64,000 nucleotides of DNA. Origin: JAICXG01 sp036494545. GTDB lineage: Bacteria; Verrucomicrobiota; Verrucomicrobiia; Chthoniobacterales; UBA10450. The DNA lies in contig DASXOB010000003.1 in NCBI GenBank assembly GCA_036494545.1, positions 201,414-265,413 of the forward strand. Direction: 5' to 3'. Under the pieces are notes generated by a model, which was given only the letters and a program-made list of their open reading frames with translations, was not told the DNA's origin and did not search any database. The position numbers and the translations under genes are program-made. Position 1 is the stretch's first letter. The number at the start of each line of letters is the position of its first letter. This document shows, in pieces, positions 1 through 8,065 of this stretch.

Positions 1-612
1 AACGAGCCGGCCATCAACAACGGCAAACGGCTGCCAGTTCGCCTTCTTCTCAAAGACGGCACCCAGTTGTAGCAGTTCATCTTCGACCAGGAACGGAACG
101 ACGTGAGTCAGCTGAACCGCTTCTTCTTCCCCATTGGTAAAGCCCGTGACGCGTTTACCCTTCACCAGCGGCTCGCCTTTGTAGGTGACCCTGCGCAAAA
201 CGCCAGGGGAATGACAAACTGCGGCAACCGGTTTGCCGGAGTTATAGAAGGACTCGATCAATGCAATCGAAACAGGGTTGTCCGCCAGGTCCCACATCGG
301 ACCGTGTCCTCCGACATAAAAGATCGTGTCGTAATCCTCCGATTTCGCGTCGGCGAGTCTGATGGTTTTCGAAAGTACCTCCTGAGCGGCGCTATCTTTC
401 TTGAAACGCGTCATCGCTTCGGTCTGATTCTCTGGCTCGTCGCTCTTCGGATCGATCGGCGGCTGGCCGCCTTTCGGAGAAGCGAGAGTCAGTTGAACGC
501 CGGCGTCGCGAAAGACAAAGTAGGGCGCGGCAAATTCTTCCAGCCAAAAGCCAGTCTTGCGACCAGTGTTCCCCAGTTGATCGTGTGAAGTTAGCACCAT
601 CAGTATCTTCAT
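1..612 (-). CDS. DJ-1/PfpI family protein (type 1 glutamine amidotransferase-like), 3' end outside window
   Basis: Reading the minus strand from the ATG at 612 gives 204 residues that stay open to the window edge. The protein starts MKILMVLTSHDQLG. It has the family's conserved Glu region (FWLEEF, about residue 25), a GGHG turn (about 101-104) and the nucleophile elbow AVCHSPG with Cys133-His134, which are the active-site residues of DJ-1/PfpI/Hsp31 proteins. The family includes glyoxalase III/deglycase-type enzymes and chaperones, so the substrate is unknown. A strong ribosome site (GGAGGAAACA then ATG) fixes the start. It lies 186 bases downstream of the RidA gene on the same strand and may belong to that detoxification-flavoured cluster. 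The C-terminus is not seen. Confidence 0.85.
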   Translation of the reverse strand, partial: MKILMVLTSHDQLGNTGRKTGFWLEEFAAPYFVFRDAGVQLTLASPKGGQPPIDPKSDEPENQTEAMTRFKKDSAAQEVLSKTIRLADAKSEDYDTIFYVGGHGPMWDLADNPVSIALIESFYNSGKPVAAVCHSPGVLRRVTYKGEPLVKGKRVTGFTNGEEEAVQLTHVVPFLVEDELLQLGAVFEKKANWQPFAVVDGRLV

Positions 613-798
613 TGTTTCCTCCAATTGTGCGAGCAGACCCAGACTGTCGGTTTCCCGGCGGGACGTGGGTCAAGCGACTCAGGACAATCGCCGGGCAGAC
701 TTAGCGCGGCGTTGCCTTGCGATCCATCGGAATGGTCGGTCAAGCACAGCTGTGTCAAGATTCGCGCTCCTTTAAGTCGGCACCTCATCGGGCTTTTC

Positions 799-1287
799 TT
801 AGTTAGACACTTCAAAAATCACTTCGAGTTCCACCGGTGTTCCCAGCGGGAGACTGGCAACGCCATAAACCAGGCGGCAAGGGTTCTTGTCTTCGCCGAA
901 GACGCTTTGTAGCAGCTCGGAAGCGCCGTCGGCCACCTTCGGGTGATCGCGAACGTCTCCCGAAGTGGCCACAGATACACCTAGCCGGACAATTCGAGTT
1001 ACCTTGTCGAGCGATCCCAAATGTTTTCTCGCAACCGCGAGGACGTTGAGTGCAGCGAGGTAAGCGGCTTTGCGCCCGGTTTCCACATCGAGTTCAGCAC
1101 CGACGCGTCCAATGAATTTCGCAACGCGAGCCTCTGTCGGAAGCATCCCGGTTAGGAAAAGCAAATTGCCTGTCTGCACCGCTTCCACATAAGTGCCGAA
1201 CGGCTCAGGCGGGGTCGGGAGTTTGATCCCCAGTTCCTTCAACCTCCGCTCGGCAGCAGCCGGTTGATCATTTTCCCGCGTTACCAT
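799..1287 (-). CDS. RidA/YjgF-family protein
   Basis: This 162-residue protein has the RidA (Rid/YER057c/UK114) fold signature: GNLLFLTGMLP near residues 42-52, and a C-terminal CRLVYGVASLPLGTPVELEV that carries the conserved Arg and the Glu-rich last strand. RidA proteins hydrolyse reactive enamine/imine intermediates made by PLP enzymes. This one is longer at the N-terminus than the roughly 130-residue archetype, as in the group of Rid proteins that begin with a xxRLKELG stretch. Its start overlaps the end of the upstream SDR gene by 7 bases, so the two are probably translated together. Substrate unknown; family assignment firm. Confidence 0.88.
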   Translation of the reverse strand: MVTRENDQPAAAERRLKELGIKLPTPPEPFGTYVEAVQTGNLLFLTGMLPTEARVAKFIGRVGAELDVETGRKAAYLAALNVLAVARKHLGSLDKVTRIVRLGVSVATSGDVRDHPKVADGASELLQSVFGEDKNPCRLVYGVASLPLGTPVELEVIFEVSN

Positions 1288-2009
1288 TTTCCTATGTGCG
1301 CACCGCCATCTACGTGCAGCACCTCCCCTGTGATTTGGCGAGCTTCTGTCAGGTAAACCACCGCGCTGGCTATGTCTTCGACGGTTGACACGGTCCCCAT
1401 CGGCGCCTGGCTTCGCAATGAGTCTTTCGAGGCGCCAGCGTGAAGCGGCGTATCGACGGTTCCGGGAGCGACGGCGTTGAATCGAATGTGTTGTTTCGCG
1501 TACTCCATCGCAAGGTGCCGGGTAACGGTTTCGAGTCCGCCCTTTGTGATCATGGCAACCGATGCAGTAACGCCGGCGATCGGGTTATCAGCGAGCGCTG
1601 CCGTGATGCTCACAATGCTGCCGCCGGTCTTTTGTGCCTGCATTTGTTTAACTGCAAGCTGGGTTATGTAAATGAACCCCGCGAGATTGGTCGTGACGAG
1701 AGCGCGAAAGTCGTCTGCCGTATATTCGGTAAACGGCTTCACCAGAAAAATCCCGGCGTTTGCAACCACGGCATCGATCGAGCCAAACCTATGAGTCGCG
1801 ACTTCTGCAACCTTCCGCGCCGTTTCAAATTGACCTATGTCGCCATCGACTAAGGCGAGGTGATCGGAAGGTGACAGCTCTTTTGATTTCGTCGCGCTGC
1901 GGGCGGTTCCTACGACGTTATAACCGCGCGCGAGAAAGGCCTTAACGACACTCGCACCGATGCCTTGCGACGCGCCCGTGACGATTGTGGTCTTACGATT
2001 ATTCTTCAT
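1281..2009 (-). CDS. SDR-family oxidoreductase with atypical catalytic site
   Basis: The 242-residue protein has the Rossmann glycine motif TGASQGIG (residues 11-18), the NAG motif (about 84-86) and the C-terminal TGEVLHVDGGAH of classical short-chain dehydrogenases. The usual YxxxK dyad is incomplete. Lys156 is present in VAMITKGG, but the position four residues before it is Ala instead of Tyr, in a stretch where family members commonly read YSASK. It may be a non-classical SDR subgroup or have altered chemistry. It sits 5 bases after the epoxide hydrolase and overlaps the RidA gene, implying one transcript. Confidence 0.88.
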   Translation of the reverse strand: MKNNRKTTIVTGASQGIGASVVKAFLARGYNVVGTARSATKSKELSPSDHLALVDGDIGQFETARKVAEVATHRFGSIDAVVANAGIFLVKPFTEYTADDFRALVTTNLAGFIYITQLAVKQMQAQKTGGSIVSITAALADNPIAGVTASVAMITKGGLETVTRHLAMEYAKQHIRFNAVAPGTVDTPLHAGASKDSLRSQAPMGTVSTVEDIASAVVYLTEARQITGEVLHVDGGAHIGKW

Positions 2010-2014
2010 CGGAT

Positions 2015-3295
2015 TTAGCGGAGTGGTTTGAATGCAGAGCGCAGCTCCTGCGTGAATAACTCTGGCTGTTCCCAGGCCGCGAAGTGTCCGCCTTTGTCGA
2101 GCTTGTTATAATAGATAAGCTTCGGATAAGCTTTCTCCGTCCAGCTCTTGGGAGCCTGATAGAGCTCGTCAGGAAATGCGCTTACCGCTGTAGGAACGGC
2201 CACGCCTTTCGGCGCAAAGAAGGCCAGCTTACTTTCCCAATAAAGACGAGCCGACGAGACCGCCGTGTTCGTGAACCAGTAGTAAGTAATGTTGTCGAGC
2301 ACGTCATCTCGCGTGAGCCCCTCAGGTTGACCATCAAAGACGCGCGACATCAAAGCCATGCTTACTCCATCGTGGTCGAGCATCCAGGCGGCGAGGCCTA
2401 TAGGTGAATCGGACAGTGCGTAGAGTGTCTGCGGGCGGTTAGCCATCTCACCGGCGTAGCCCAGGCCGTGCTTGTAGAAAAAGGCTAACTGATCATAGGC
2501 GTGCTTTTCATCGGCTGAGAGGCTGGATGGCGCTGGCTCACCGGCAAAAGCCGCCTTGTCGATGTCGGGCGGAATAGTGGCAGGCATGTTGGTATGAATG
2601 CCGACCAATCCCGGAGGCGCGAGCAGCGCCATTTGCTCGGTGACTGCATTGCCCCAGTCGCCGCCTTGCGCGACATATTTCTTGTAGCCGAGGCGTCTCA
2701 TCAGCTCGACCCAGGCCCGCGCGGTTCGAATCGGATCCCAACCAGTCGTGGTCGGCTTGCCCGAATATCCGTAGCCCGGCAGCGAAGGAATCACGACGTC
2801 GAACGCGTCCTCTGCTTTCCCGCCGTGCGCAGTGGGATTCGTCAGCGGATCGATAATCTTCAGCTGCTCGATGATCGAGCCCGGCCAGCCGTGTGTGATG
2901 ATTACCGGCAAGGCGTTCGGGTTTTTCGAACGCACGTGAATGAAGTGGATATCTAATCCATCAATCGTGGTGACGAATTGCGGCAGCGCTTTCAGCTTCG
3001 CCTCGCACTTGCGCCAATCGTAATCCGTCGCCCAATAGCGCGCGAGTTTCTGCATCGTCGCCAACTGCACGCCCTGGGTCATATCATTGACCGTCTCCTT
3101 TTCGGGCCAGCGCGTGGACGCGACCTTTTCCCGGAGACCAGCGAGCGCAGACTGCGATACGACCGGAGCCGTGAAGGGTCGGATCGCGATTGAATCTTGT
3201 GCCGCAGTGGCAGCGGCGGACGTTCGAATTGCAATTGCCGACGTAATGGCGGCTGCAAAAGAAGCTACAGACCCAAAAGCAGAACTACTTTTCAT
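2015..3295 (-). CDS. Exported epoxide hydrolase (EHN domain plus alpha/beta-hydrolase)
   Basis: 426 residues. I chose the ATG at 3295 because GGAGG lies a few bases upstream; an earlier ATG at 3322 lacks such a site. An Ala/Ser-rich N-terminal signal-like segment is followed by the epoxide hydrolase N-terminal domain (IRPFTAPVVSQSALAGLREK, RWPEKE, YDWRKCEAKLKALPQF). Then comes the hydrolase core with the oxyanion motif HGWPGS and the nucleophile elbow GGDWGN, whose Asp attacks the epoxide; a late GGHFAAWEQPE supplies the catalytic His. The substrate could be a plant or xenobiotic epoxide. It is the first gene of a minus-strand operon with an SDR and RidA. Confidence 0.88.
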   Translation of the reverse strand: MKSSSAFGSVASFAAAITSAIAIRTSAAATAAQDSIAIRPFTAPVVSQSALAGLREKVASTRWPEKETVNDMTQGVQLATMQKLARYWATDYDWRKCEAKLKALPQFVTTIDGLDIHFIHVRSKNPNALPVIITHGWPGSIIEQLKIIDPLTNPTAHGGKAEDAFDVVIPSLPGYGYSGKPTTTGWDPIRTARAWVELMRRLGYKKYVAQGGDWGNAVTEQMALLAPPGLVGIHTNMPATIPPDIDKAAFAGEPAPSSLSADEKHAYDQLAFFYKHGLGYAGEMANRPQTLYALSDSPIGLAAWMLDHDGVSMALMSRVFDGQPEGLTRDDVLDNITYYWFTNTAVSSARLYWESKLAFFAPKGVAVPTAVSAFPDELYQAPKSWTEKAYPKLIYYNKLDKGGHFAAWEQPELFTQELRSAFKPLR

Positions 3296-3845
3296 AAGAC
3301 CTCCAGTTGTGCGTGCGAACAACTTCGCACGCTTGCCCGGCGATAAGTGGGTCAGGCGAAGCTCGTTTTCCGGAGACGTCTGGCGGACCCGGCGCTGAGC
3401 GGAGTGTCCGGCCCTGCGCAGGAAAGTAAAGCTCCAACTGTGTTACAACTGCGTTACAGGATACCGCCAACCGGTTCGCCGTTGGTCGTTACTCGCCGTT
3501 CCGAACATTGCGAAGAGTGTGTCGTAGGCGAATCAGGGCACGCGGCCGACCCATTGGCGAGCCAGCTCGAGCGTTGCGACCACGTAAAGCTGCGCCACGC
3601 GGTCGTATGGGACTGACGCGTGACGATCGGCTCTCGCAGATTCATAAGACTTCAGAGTCAGGCTTCGGGACGGTGCCGCTCGCGCGGCACCGTTCCAATT
3701 GTAGCTCGCAAGGACGCTTGAGAGACCCCTTTCCGCACTGCGTCGGATTGGGATAGCGACCACGCGGTTGCGGGTGTGCGCAGGATTTCTTGTAACTTTT
3801 TCGTGCGGTTTCGCCATGCCGCGCGTCTAGGCTGGTGATCGACCG
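3296..3845. other. Intergenic region between divergent epoxide hydrolase and sigma factor genes
   Basis: No convincing gene is seen in these 550 bases. Two TGTAAC words in close succession occur on the minus strand (complement GTTACA at about 3440-3456), ahead of the epoxide hydrolase. On the plus strand a TGTAAC near 3791 and a CGTCTA near 3825 precede the ECF sigma gene. Both words resemble ECF-type -35 and -10 elements, but the plus-strand spacing (about 26 bases) is longer than the usual 16-18, so an autoregulated promoter is only a possibility. Confidence 0.35.
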
Positions 3846-4379
3846 ATGGATCCCAGCGAACAAGAAATCTTTCGAGCGGCTATCCGCGGCGATCGCGAGG
3901 CCTTTGAGATGATTATTCGGACACAGAGTCGGGCCCTTTTCGCAATTGCATACGGCATTTTGCAGAACCGCTCCGACGCCGAGGATGTGGTGCAGGATGC
4001 GTTCATCAAAGCCTGGAGAGGTCGCTGGAAATTGCGCGACGCAGAGAAGCTTCCTGCCTGGCTCGGTACAATCGTGAGGCATCGAGCTCGCGACCTGGCG
4101 CGCAAACGTAAACCGGAGCCGCTGCCTGACGAGCTGTCGGATCAATTGCAAGAGCTCGCGCCGATTGAAGACTCGTTAGGCAAACACCTCCGGGCCGCGA
4201 TCGCAGAATTGCCCGAGCTACACCGTGCCGCGCTTACCCTTCGCTATTTTGAAGAACTCGACTACGCCGCGATCGAGCGACTGCTCGGCCTTAGCAACGG
4301 CGCGCTTCGGGGCATCCTCGGACGCGCCCTGCAAACCTTACGTAAACGACTGCGCCCGGCGCTAACCGCTTCGGAATGA
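3846..4379 (+). CDS. ECF-type RNA polymerase sigma factor
   Basis: This 177-residue protein has the two-domain ECF layout. Region 2 lies at about residues 8-75 (AFEMIIRTQSRALFAIAYGI, then DAEDVVQDAFIKAWR with the conserved DAEDVVQ helix). Region 4 is a helix-turn-helix at about 118-170 (LPELHRAALTLRYFEELDYA, then ALRGILGRALQTLRKRL). It would direct RNA polymerase to an extracytoplasmic-stress regulon. Its stop overlaps the next start (ATGA), the standard arrangement with a cognate anti-sigma factor. The gene contains one copy of TCGTTAGGC at 4173. Confidence 0.93.
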   Translation: MDPSEQEIFRAAIRGDREAFEMIIRTQSRALFAIAYGILQNRSDAEDVVQDAFIKAWRGRWKLRDAEKLPAWLGTIVRHRARDLARKRKPEPLPDELSDQLQELAPIEDSLGKHLRAAIAELPELHRAALTLRYFEELDYAAIERLLGLSNGALRGILGRALQTLRKRLRPALTASE

Positions 4380-6361
4380 AAACGCCTCTCACTATTCACG
4401 ACGACATCGAGAGCTGGCTGGCCGCTGAGGCGCACGACCAGCTTTCAGTTAGCGAGCGCGAGGCACTCCATCGCCATCTTGTTGAATGCCTCGCATGTCG
4501 CCAACTGCATCGGGAGGAAAAAAATATGCACAAACTACTTGAGGAAAATCTTTCCACGGAAAAAGCCGATCCTGCTTTTGAACACCGCATGCTGGCGAGT
4601 TTCCGCCAGCGTGTGCCTGATCAGCGCGGTCATTTCGCAGCGTTTGTCATTCATGCCTTTCGGCTCCGCGCCACGCAGATTGCGGCCGCGGCGGTGATCC
4701 TTCTCGCGCTCCTGCAAACCGGACGAATGCTGACGCACGAAGGAAATGACACGACGGAAAACAGGCTGCTCTCGACTGAAGTCGCAGCTGCAGCAGCTCC
4801 ACAAAATGCACCCGTTCTAGATTCGTTAGGCAAGACTGCCTCTCGCTCTACGGGGAAGCCTGCTGCCTTGGCTGAAGCACGGTCAAAGGACCAAACCGCC
4901 GCTCCGCCTCCGGTTGCACTCATGGAAAGTCGTTCGAACACCCAGTCGGAGGCAGACTCTGCCGCCCCTGCGGATGGAATGATTTCGAAAACTGAGCAAG
5001 TGGCTCAAAGTCCCGCGTCGGCAGCAACTGATCAGCGCAAAGTCGTGCGGAGCGCCCGAGTTGAATTAGAGGTCGCGAGCTTCAACGATTCGCTGCAACA
5101 GATCGTCGACCTGGCGAAAGCAAACGGTGGCTACGTCGCCACCAGCAATTCGCAGAAGCAAGCCAATGGCAAACTACAGGGCGAAATCGTGGTGAAGGTG
5201 TTGCCCGACAAACTCGACGCTTTCCTGCTTTCGATCCGCAGCCTGGGTGAATTGAAGAACCAGTCGTTAGGCAGCGAGGACGTGACCAAATCCTACTTCG
5301 ACACAGAAGCTCGCCTGAAGAACGCGCGCGTCATGGAGCAACGTCTGCTCGACATGCTCAAAACCAAGACCGGCAAAGTCTCCGACCTTTTGCAGGTGGA
5401 GAAAGAGCTTGCTCGTGTCCGCGAGGAAATCGAGCGGATGCAGGGTGAACTAAAATACTGGGACGCGCAGGTGCAGCTCGCGACCGTCACTGTCTCGCTG
5501 GCGGAAAAAAACCTCGAGCAGCCCGCGGCCTTCCTTTTGAAGGAACGCTCTGAGCTCGCTCTTTATTCGCCACGAGTCGAAACCGTCTACAACCAGATCA
5601 AGGCGCTTGTTTCACCCAAGGTGCAAATCAGCAGCGCGCAGCTCGGCCGAGACAATCGGGGCAATGTCACAGCACAGGTTCATATGCTTCTGGCGCCGGA
5701 GGAAAGCGACGCCGTTATCACCCGAATAAAGAGCTTTGGTCAGGTGGAAAACTTTCAAGTCGAAACCGAGCGAGTCGCGCAAGGCGGCGAAGGCATGTCA
5801 CAAAACGCTCGAACGAAACGCGACAAAGTGGAGTTGACCGTCACCCTCTCGCGCGAGGAGCAGGAACAGGCCGCGCAACAAACCACCCTCCAGATCCGCA
5901 CGACCGAGGTGGATAAAAAGACCGCACAGCTCCGGGATCTGGTCGAGAAACAAAGCGGCCGCATCCGGACGTCCTCTTTCTCGCGTGATCCCGATGGGCA
6001 CGAAATCGAGAATGTGTTGTTGCGTGTGCCGATGAAAAACTACCAGGCACTCATGGGAGCATTGGAGTCGTTAGGCAAAGTCGAGAACGTGGCCGTGCAA
6101 AGAGAGGACCGTGCGGGCGATCAGTCGGAGATGGCCAACGCGCCGGCTGATCTTTCCATCCAGATCTACAGCCAGGGCAGCATTGTTTCGTCCAACACCG
6201 GCCTGATCGCTACCCTGCGTCACACTTTGGGGCAAGGCGCAGAGGCGCTCATGTGGAGCCTGCGTATGATCGGCGTGGCGATCGCCTTTGTGGCTCCGTG
6301 GGCTATCGCGCTCGCGTTGATTATTTGGATCGTGAGGCTCATTGCGCGGAGGCGGCGGTAG
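4376..6361 (+). CDS. Zinc-finger anti-sigma factor fused to DUF4349 domains, membrane protein
   Basis: 661 residues. The N-terminus carries an anti-sigma zinc-finger motif HxxxCxxC (His34, Cys38, Cys41), followed by one membrane span near residues 93-115 and an Ala/Pro/Ser-rich linker. A DUF4349 module (about 222-375) begins RKVVRSARVELEV and contains a coiled-coil (EVLQ/VEKELARVREEIERMQ-like). A second similar module (about 390-590) follows, then a C-terminal membrane span ending in RLIARRRR. Coupled translation with the sigma factor suggests it sequesters that factor at the membrane, with the periplasmic part as sensor; this is inference. Three in-gene TCGTTAGGC copies (4823, 5264, 6068) all encode Ser-Leu-Gly using TTA. 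Confidence 0.88.
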   Translation: MKTPLTIHDDIESWLAAEAHDQLSVSEREALHRHLVECLACRQLHREEKNMHKLLEENLSTEKADPAFEHRMLASFRQRVPDQRGHFAAFVIHAFRLRATQIAAAAVILLALLQTGRMLTHEGNDTTENRLLSTEVAAAAAPQNAPVLDSLGKTASRSTGKPAALAEARSKDQTAAPPPVALMESRSNTQSEADSAAPADGMISKTEQVAQSPASAATDQRKVVRSARVELEVASFNDSLQQIVDLAKANGGYVATSNSQKQANGKLQGEIVVKVLPDKLDAFLLSIRSLGELKNQSLGSEDVTKSYFDTEARLKNARVMEQRLLDMLKTKTGKVSDLLQVEKELARVREEIERMQGELKYWDAQVQLATVTVSLAEKNLEQPAAFLLKERSELALYSPRVETVYNQIKALVSPKVQISSAQLGRDNRGNVTAQVHMLLAPEESDAVITRIKSFGQVENFQVETERVAQGGEGMSQNARTKRDKVELTVTLSREEQEQAAQQTTLQIRTTEVDKKTAQLRDLVEKQSGRIRTSSFSRDPDGHEIENVLLRVPMKNYQALMGALESLGKVENVAVQREDRAGDQSEMANAPADLSIQIYSQGSIVSSNTGLIATLRHTLGQGAEALMWSLRMIGVAIAFVAPWAIALALIIWIVRLIARRRR

Positions 6362-6376
6362 CGCACTCCGCTGTCG

Positions 6377-7003
6377 TTAGGCACAACGCGCCCATAGCTG
6401 CGACCGGATCATTTCGTTAGGCGAGAACACCTGCTTCCTGAGGGTAAATCCACCCAGTCGCAAGAACGGAGCGAAGTCGACCAAACGAGTCGCTTCAATC
6501 CCGGCTACGCAGCGAAAGAATTGATACATGATCGCGATAAGGAAACGTGCCCACCAGCGACGCCATCCGGTTGGCGGTTCGCAGAAATCGGCGATGAGCC
6601 AACGCGAACTCGGAGCGGCGGCGTGGCAAAGCTTCTCGATCAGACGCGAAAGGGTTCGTTCGTTGAAACAATCGAGCACGAAATGTGTCACGATAAGGTC
6701 GTAACTCTCGCGCTCCAGAACGCTCTCATTTGCGTCCTGGTGAATGAAATTAACCCCGGGAAACTCCGCACGTGCCTGCGCCAGCCGGAGCATTGCGCCG
6801 CTTGCCTCGATGCAATCCACCGTGGAATGCGGATGCAGCCTAACGAACTCGGCGAGAAAGCGGCCGTCCCCTTCCCCGACGACAAGGACGCGACCTGGCG
6901 AGTCGATCTCGCCGGGGAAAGCGAGACGGGCCTGTTGCAATTGATTCCCAAAAACGAATGTCTCCAGCCAGCGATAGATCCGCGCGACGCGATCAAAGCT
7001 CAC
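6377..7003 (-). CDS. Class I SAM-dependent methyltransferase
   Basis: About 208 residues from the GTG at 7003, which overlaps the stop of the preceding gene as GTGA. An ATG at 7081 would overlap that gene by 82 bases and add a low-complexity leader, so I prefer the GTG. The protein starts VSFDRVARIYRWLETF, typical for these enzymes. It has the SAM-binding glycine motif VLVVGEGDGRFL, the acidic strand-2 motif VDCIEASGAML, and the post-motif YDLIVTHFVLDCF. Coupling to a UbiA-like membrane protein hints at modification of an isoprenoid, quinone-like or lipid product. Substrate unknown. The gene holds motif copies at 6414 and 6838. Confidence 0.82.
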   Translation of the reverse strand: MSFDRVARIYRWLETFVFGNQLQQARLAFPGEIDSPGRVLVVGEGDGRFLAEFVRLHPHSTVDCIEASGAMLRLAQARAEFPGVNFIHQDANESVLERESYDLIVTHFVLDCFNERTLSRLIEKLCHAAAPSSRWLIADFCEPPTGWRRWWARFLIAIMYQFFRCVAGIEATRLVDFAPFLRLGGFTLRKQVFSPNEMIRSQLWARCA

Positions 7004-7887
7004 CGCGAGGAAAGGAGGAGTGCGAGGAGCGGAGTAAGGAGGACGAGATCGGCCAGAGCGGTCCGCTGATCGCGCGGACAATTCTCGGCGCGATTCAGCC
7101 TAACGAGTAAAAGCGCACTCATCGCCAGACAAAGCCAAAGCGGCCAGGCAAATCGCCAGACGATGCCGGCAGCGAGCGCAACCAGCGCGAGACCATAACC
7201 GATCGCCGTCAGCGCTCGAGCGGCAGATGGCCAGCCGGTCATAAACGACGTCTTGCCCTGGGCAGAGTCAAGATCGCGTTCCCAGGCGGCAATGGAGAGG
7301 CAGTTATAGGTGCAGAGGATGGCAAAAAGCAATAACGCCACGCCGAAAGAAACACTCAGACCGGGTAGCTCACCGATGACGCCGAGTGCGGTCCCGGCAG
7401 CGAAAAGTATCCCAATCGATTTCTCCTTCATCGGAACCGGACGCCACTTTCCGCCTAACAAATGATTGACGAACAGATAAAGCGCGCAAATCACCGCCAG
7501 GGTCCCGCCAAGGAGGGCCATTTGCAGGTCGAGAAAGCGGAGCGCGAGCGAGAGATCGAAAATAAAGATGATCACGATCGCGATCCACCACCCGATCATA
7601 TGTTCGCGGCAAAAACGGTGACGCAGCGAGATCGGATTCGCCGGCGAAAGCTTGATTGTGTCCGCGAAACGATCCGCGAGATATATGAGCCAGGCGGTGA
7701 AAAAGAGGAGGATGCGCACTGGAAAGTGAAGCTCCGCACCGAAAATATGCGCGAAAAGCCATTGCCACATGACCGCGACGATCGGCGCATCAAGACAGAA
7801 CAAACTCAACCAGACGACCGGCGGATAATTTCCGCGGCGCGCGCTCGGAGGCGCCGCTTCAACCACGAGGTTGGACATGTCTGGCAT
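7000..7887 (-). CDS. UbiA-like polytopic membrane protein, putative prenyltransferase
   Basis: This 295-residue protein has about eight hydrophobic segments. Two Asp-containing motifs sit at the places where UbiA-superfamily prenyltransferases carry theirs: YLADRFADT after the second span (about residues 69-77), and WERDLDSAQGK after the sixth (about 205-215). The canonical first motif NDxxDxxxD is only partly matched, so the assignment is tentative. It is translationally coupled (GTGA) to a methyltransferase, an arrangement common in quinone or membrane-lipid pathways. The gene starts back to back with the aromatic amino acid hydroxylase on the other strand. It contains a motif copy at 7098. 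Confidence 0.6.
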   Translation of the reverse strand: MPDMSNLVVEAAPPSARRGNYPPVVWLSLFCLDAPIVAVMWQWLFAHIFGAELHFPVRILLFFTAWLIYLADRFADTIKLSPANPISLRHRFCREHMIGWWIAIVIIFIFDLSLALRFLDLQMALLGGTLAVICALYLFVNHLLGGKWRPVPMKEKSIGILFAAGTALGVIGELPGLSVSFGVALLLFAILCTYNCLSIAAWERDLDSAQGKTSFMTGWPSAARALTAIGYGLALVALAAGIVWRFAWPLWLCLAMSALLLVRLNRAENCPRDQRTALADLVLLTPLLALLLSSR

Positions 7888-8065
7888 TTATCGAACGTAT
7901 CGAGCGCGCCGGCCCTTCGCAACGAAGAGACAGCCCCGCATTTCATGCTCGAGCATGATCGCTTCCGCGCGAACTCTCTTGCTCGTCCTTGCGTTCGGTC
8001 ATAAAATTTGGGTGTGGCCTGTCGTTAGGCGGCGGCGAAATTTTGAACTCGAGGAAGAGGTGACG

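Noticed and set aside
103..588. Long plus-strand open frame of 161 codons at the left edge
   Set aside because: It lies antisense to the DJ-1/PfpI gene, whose active-site motifs and ribosome site are clear on the minus strand.
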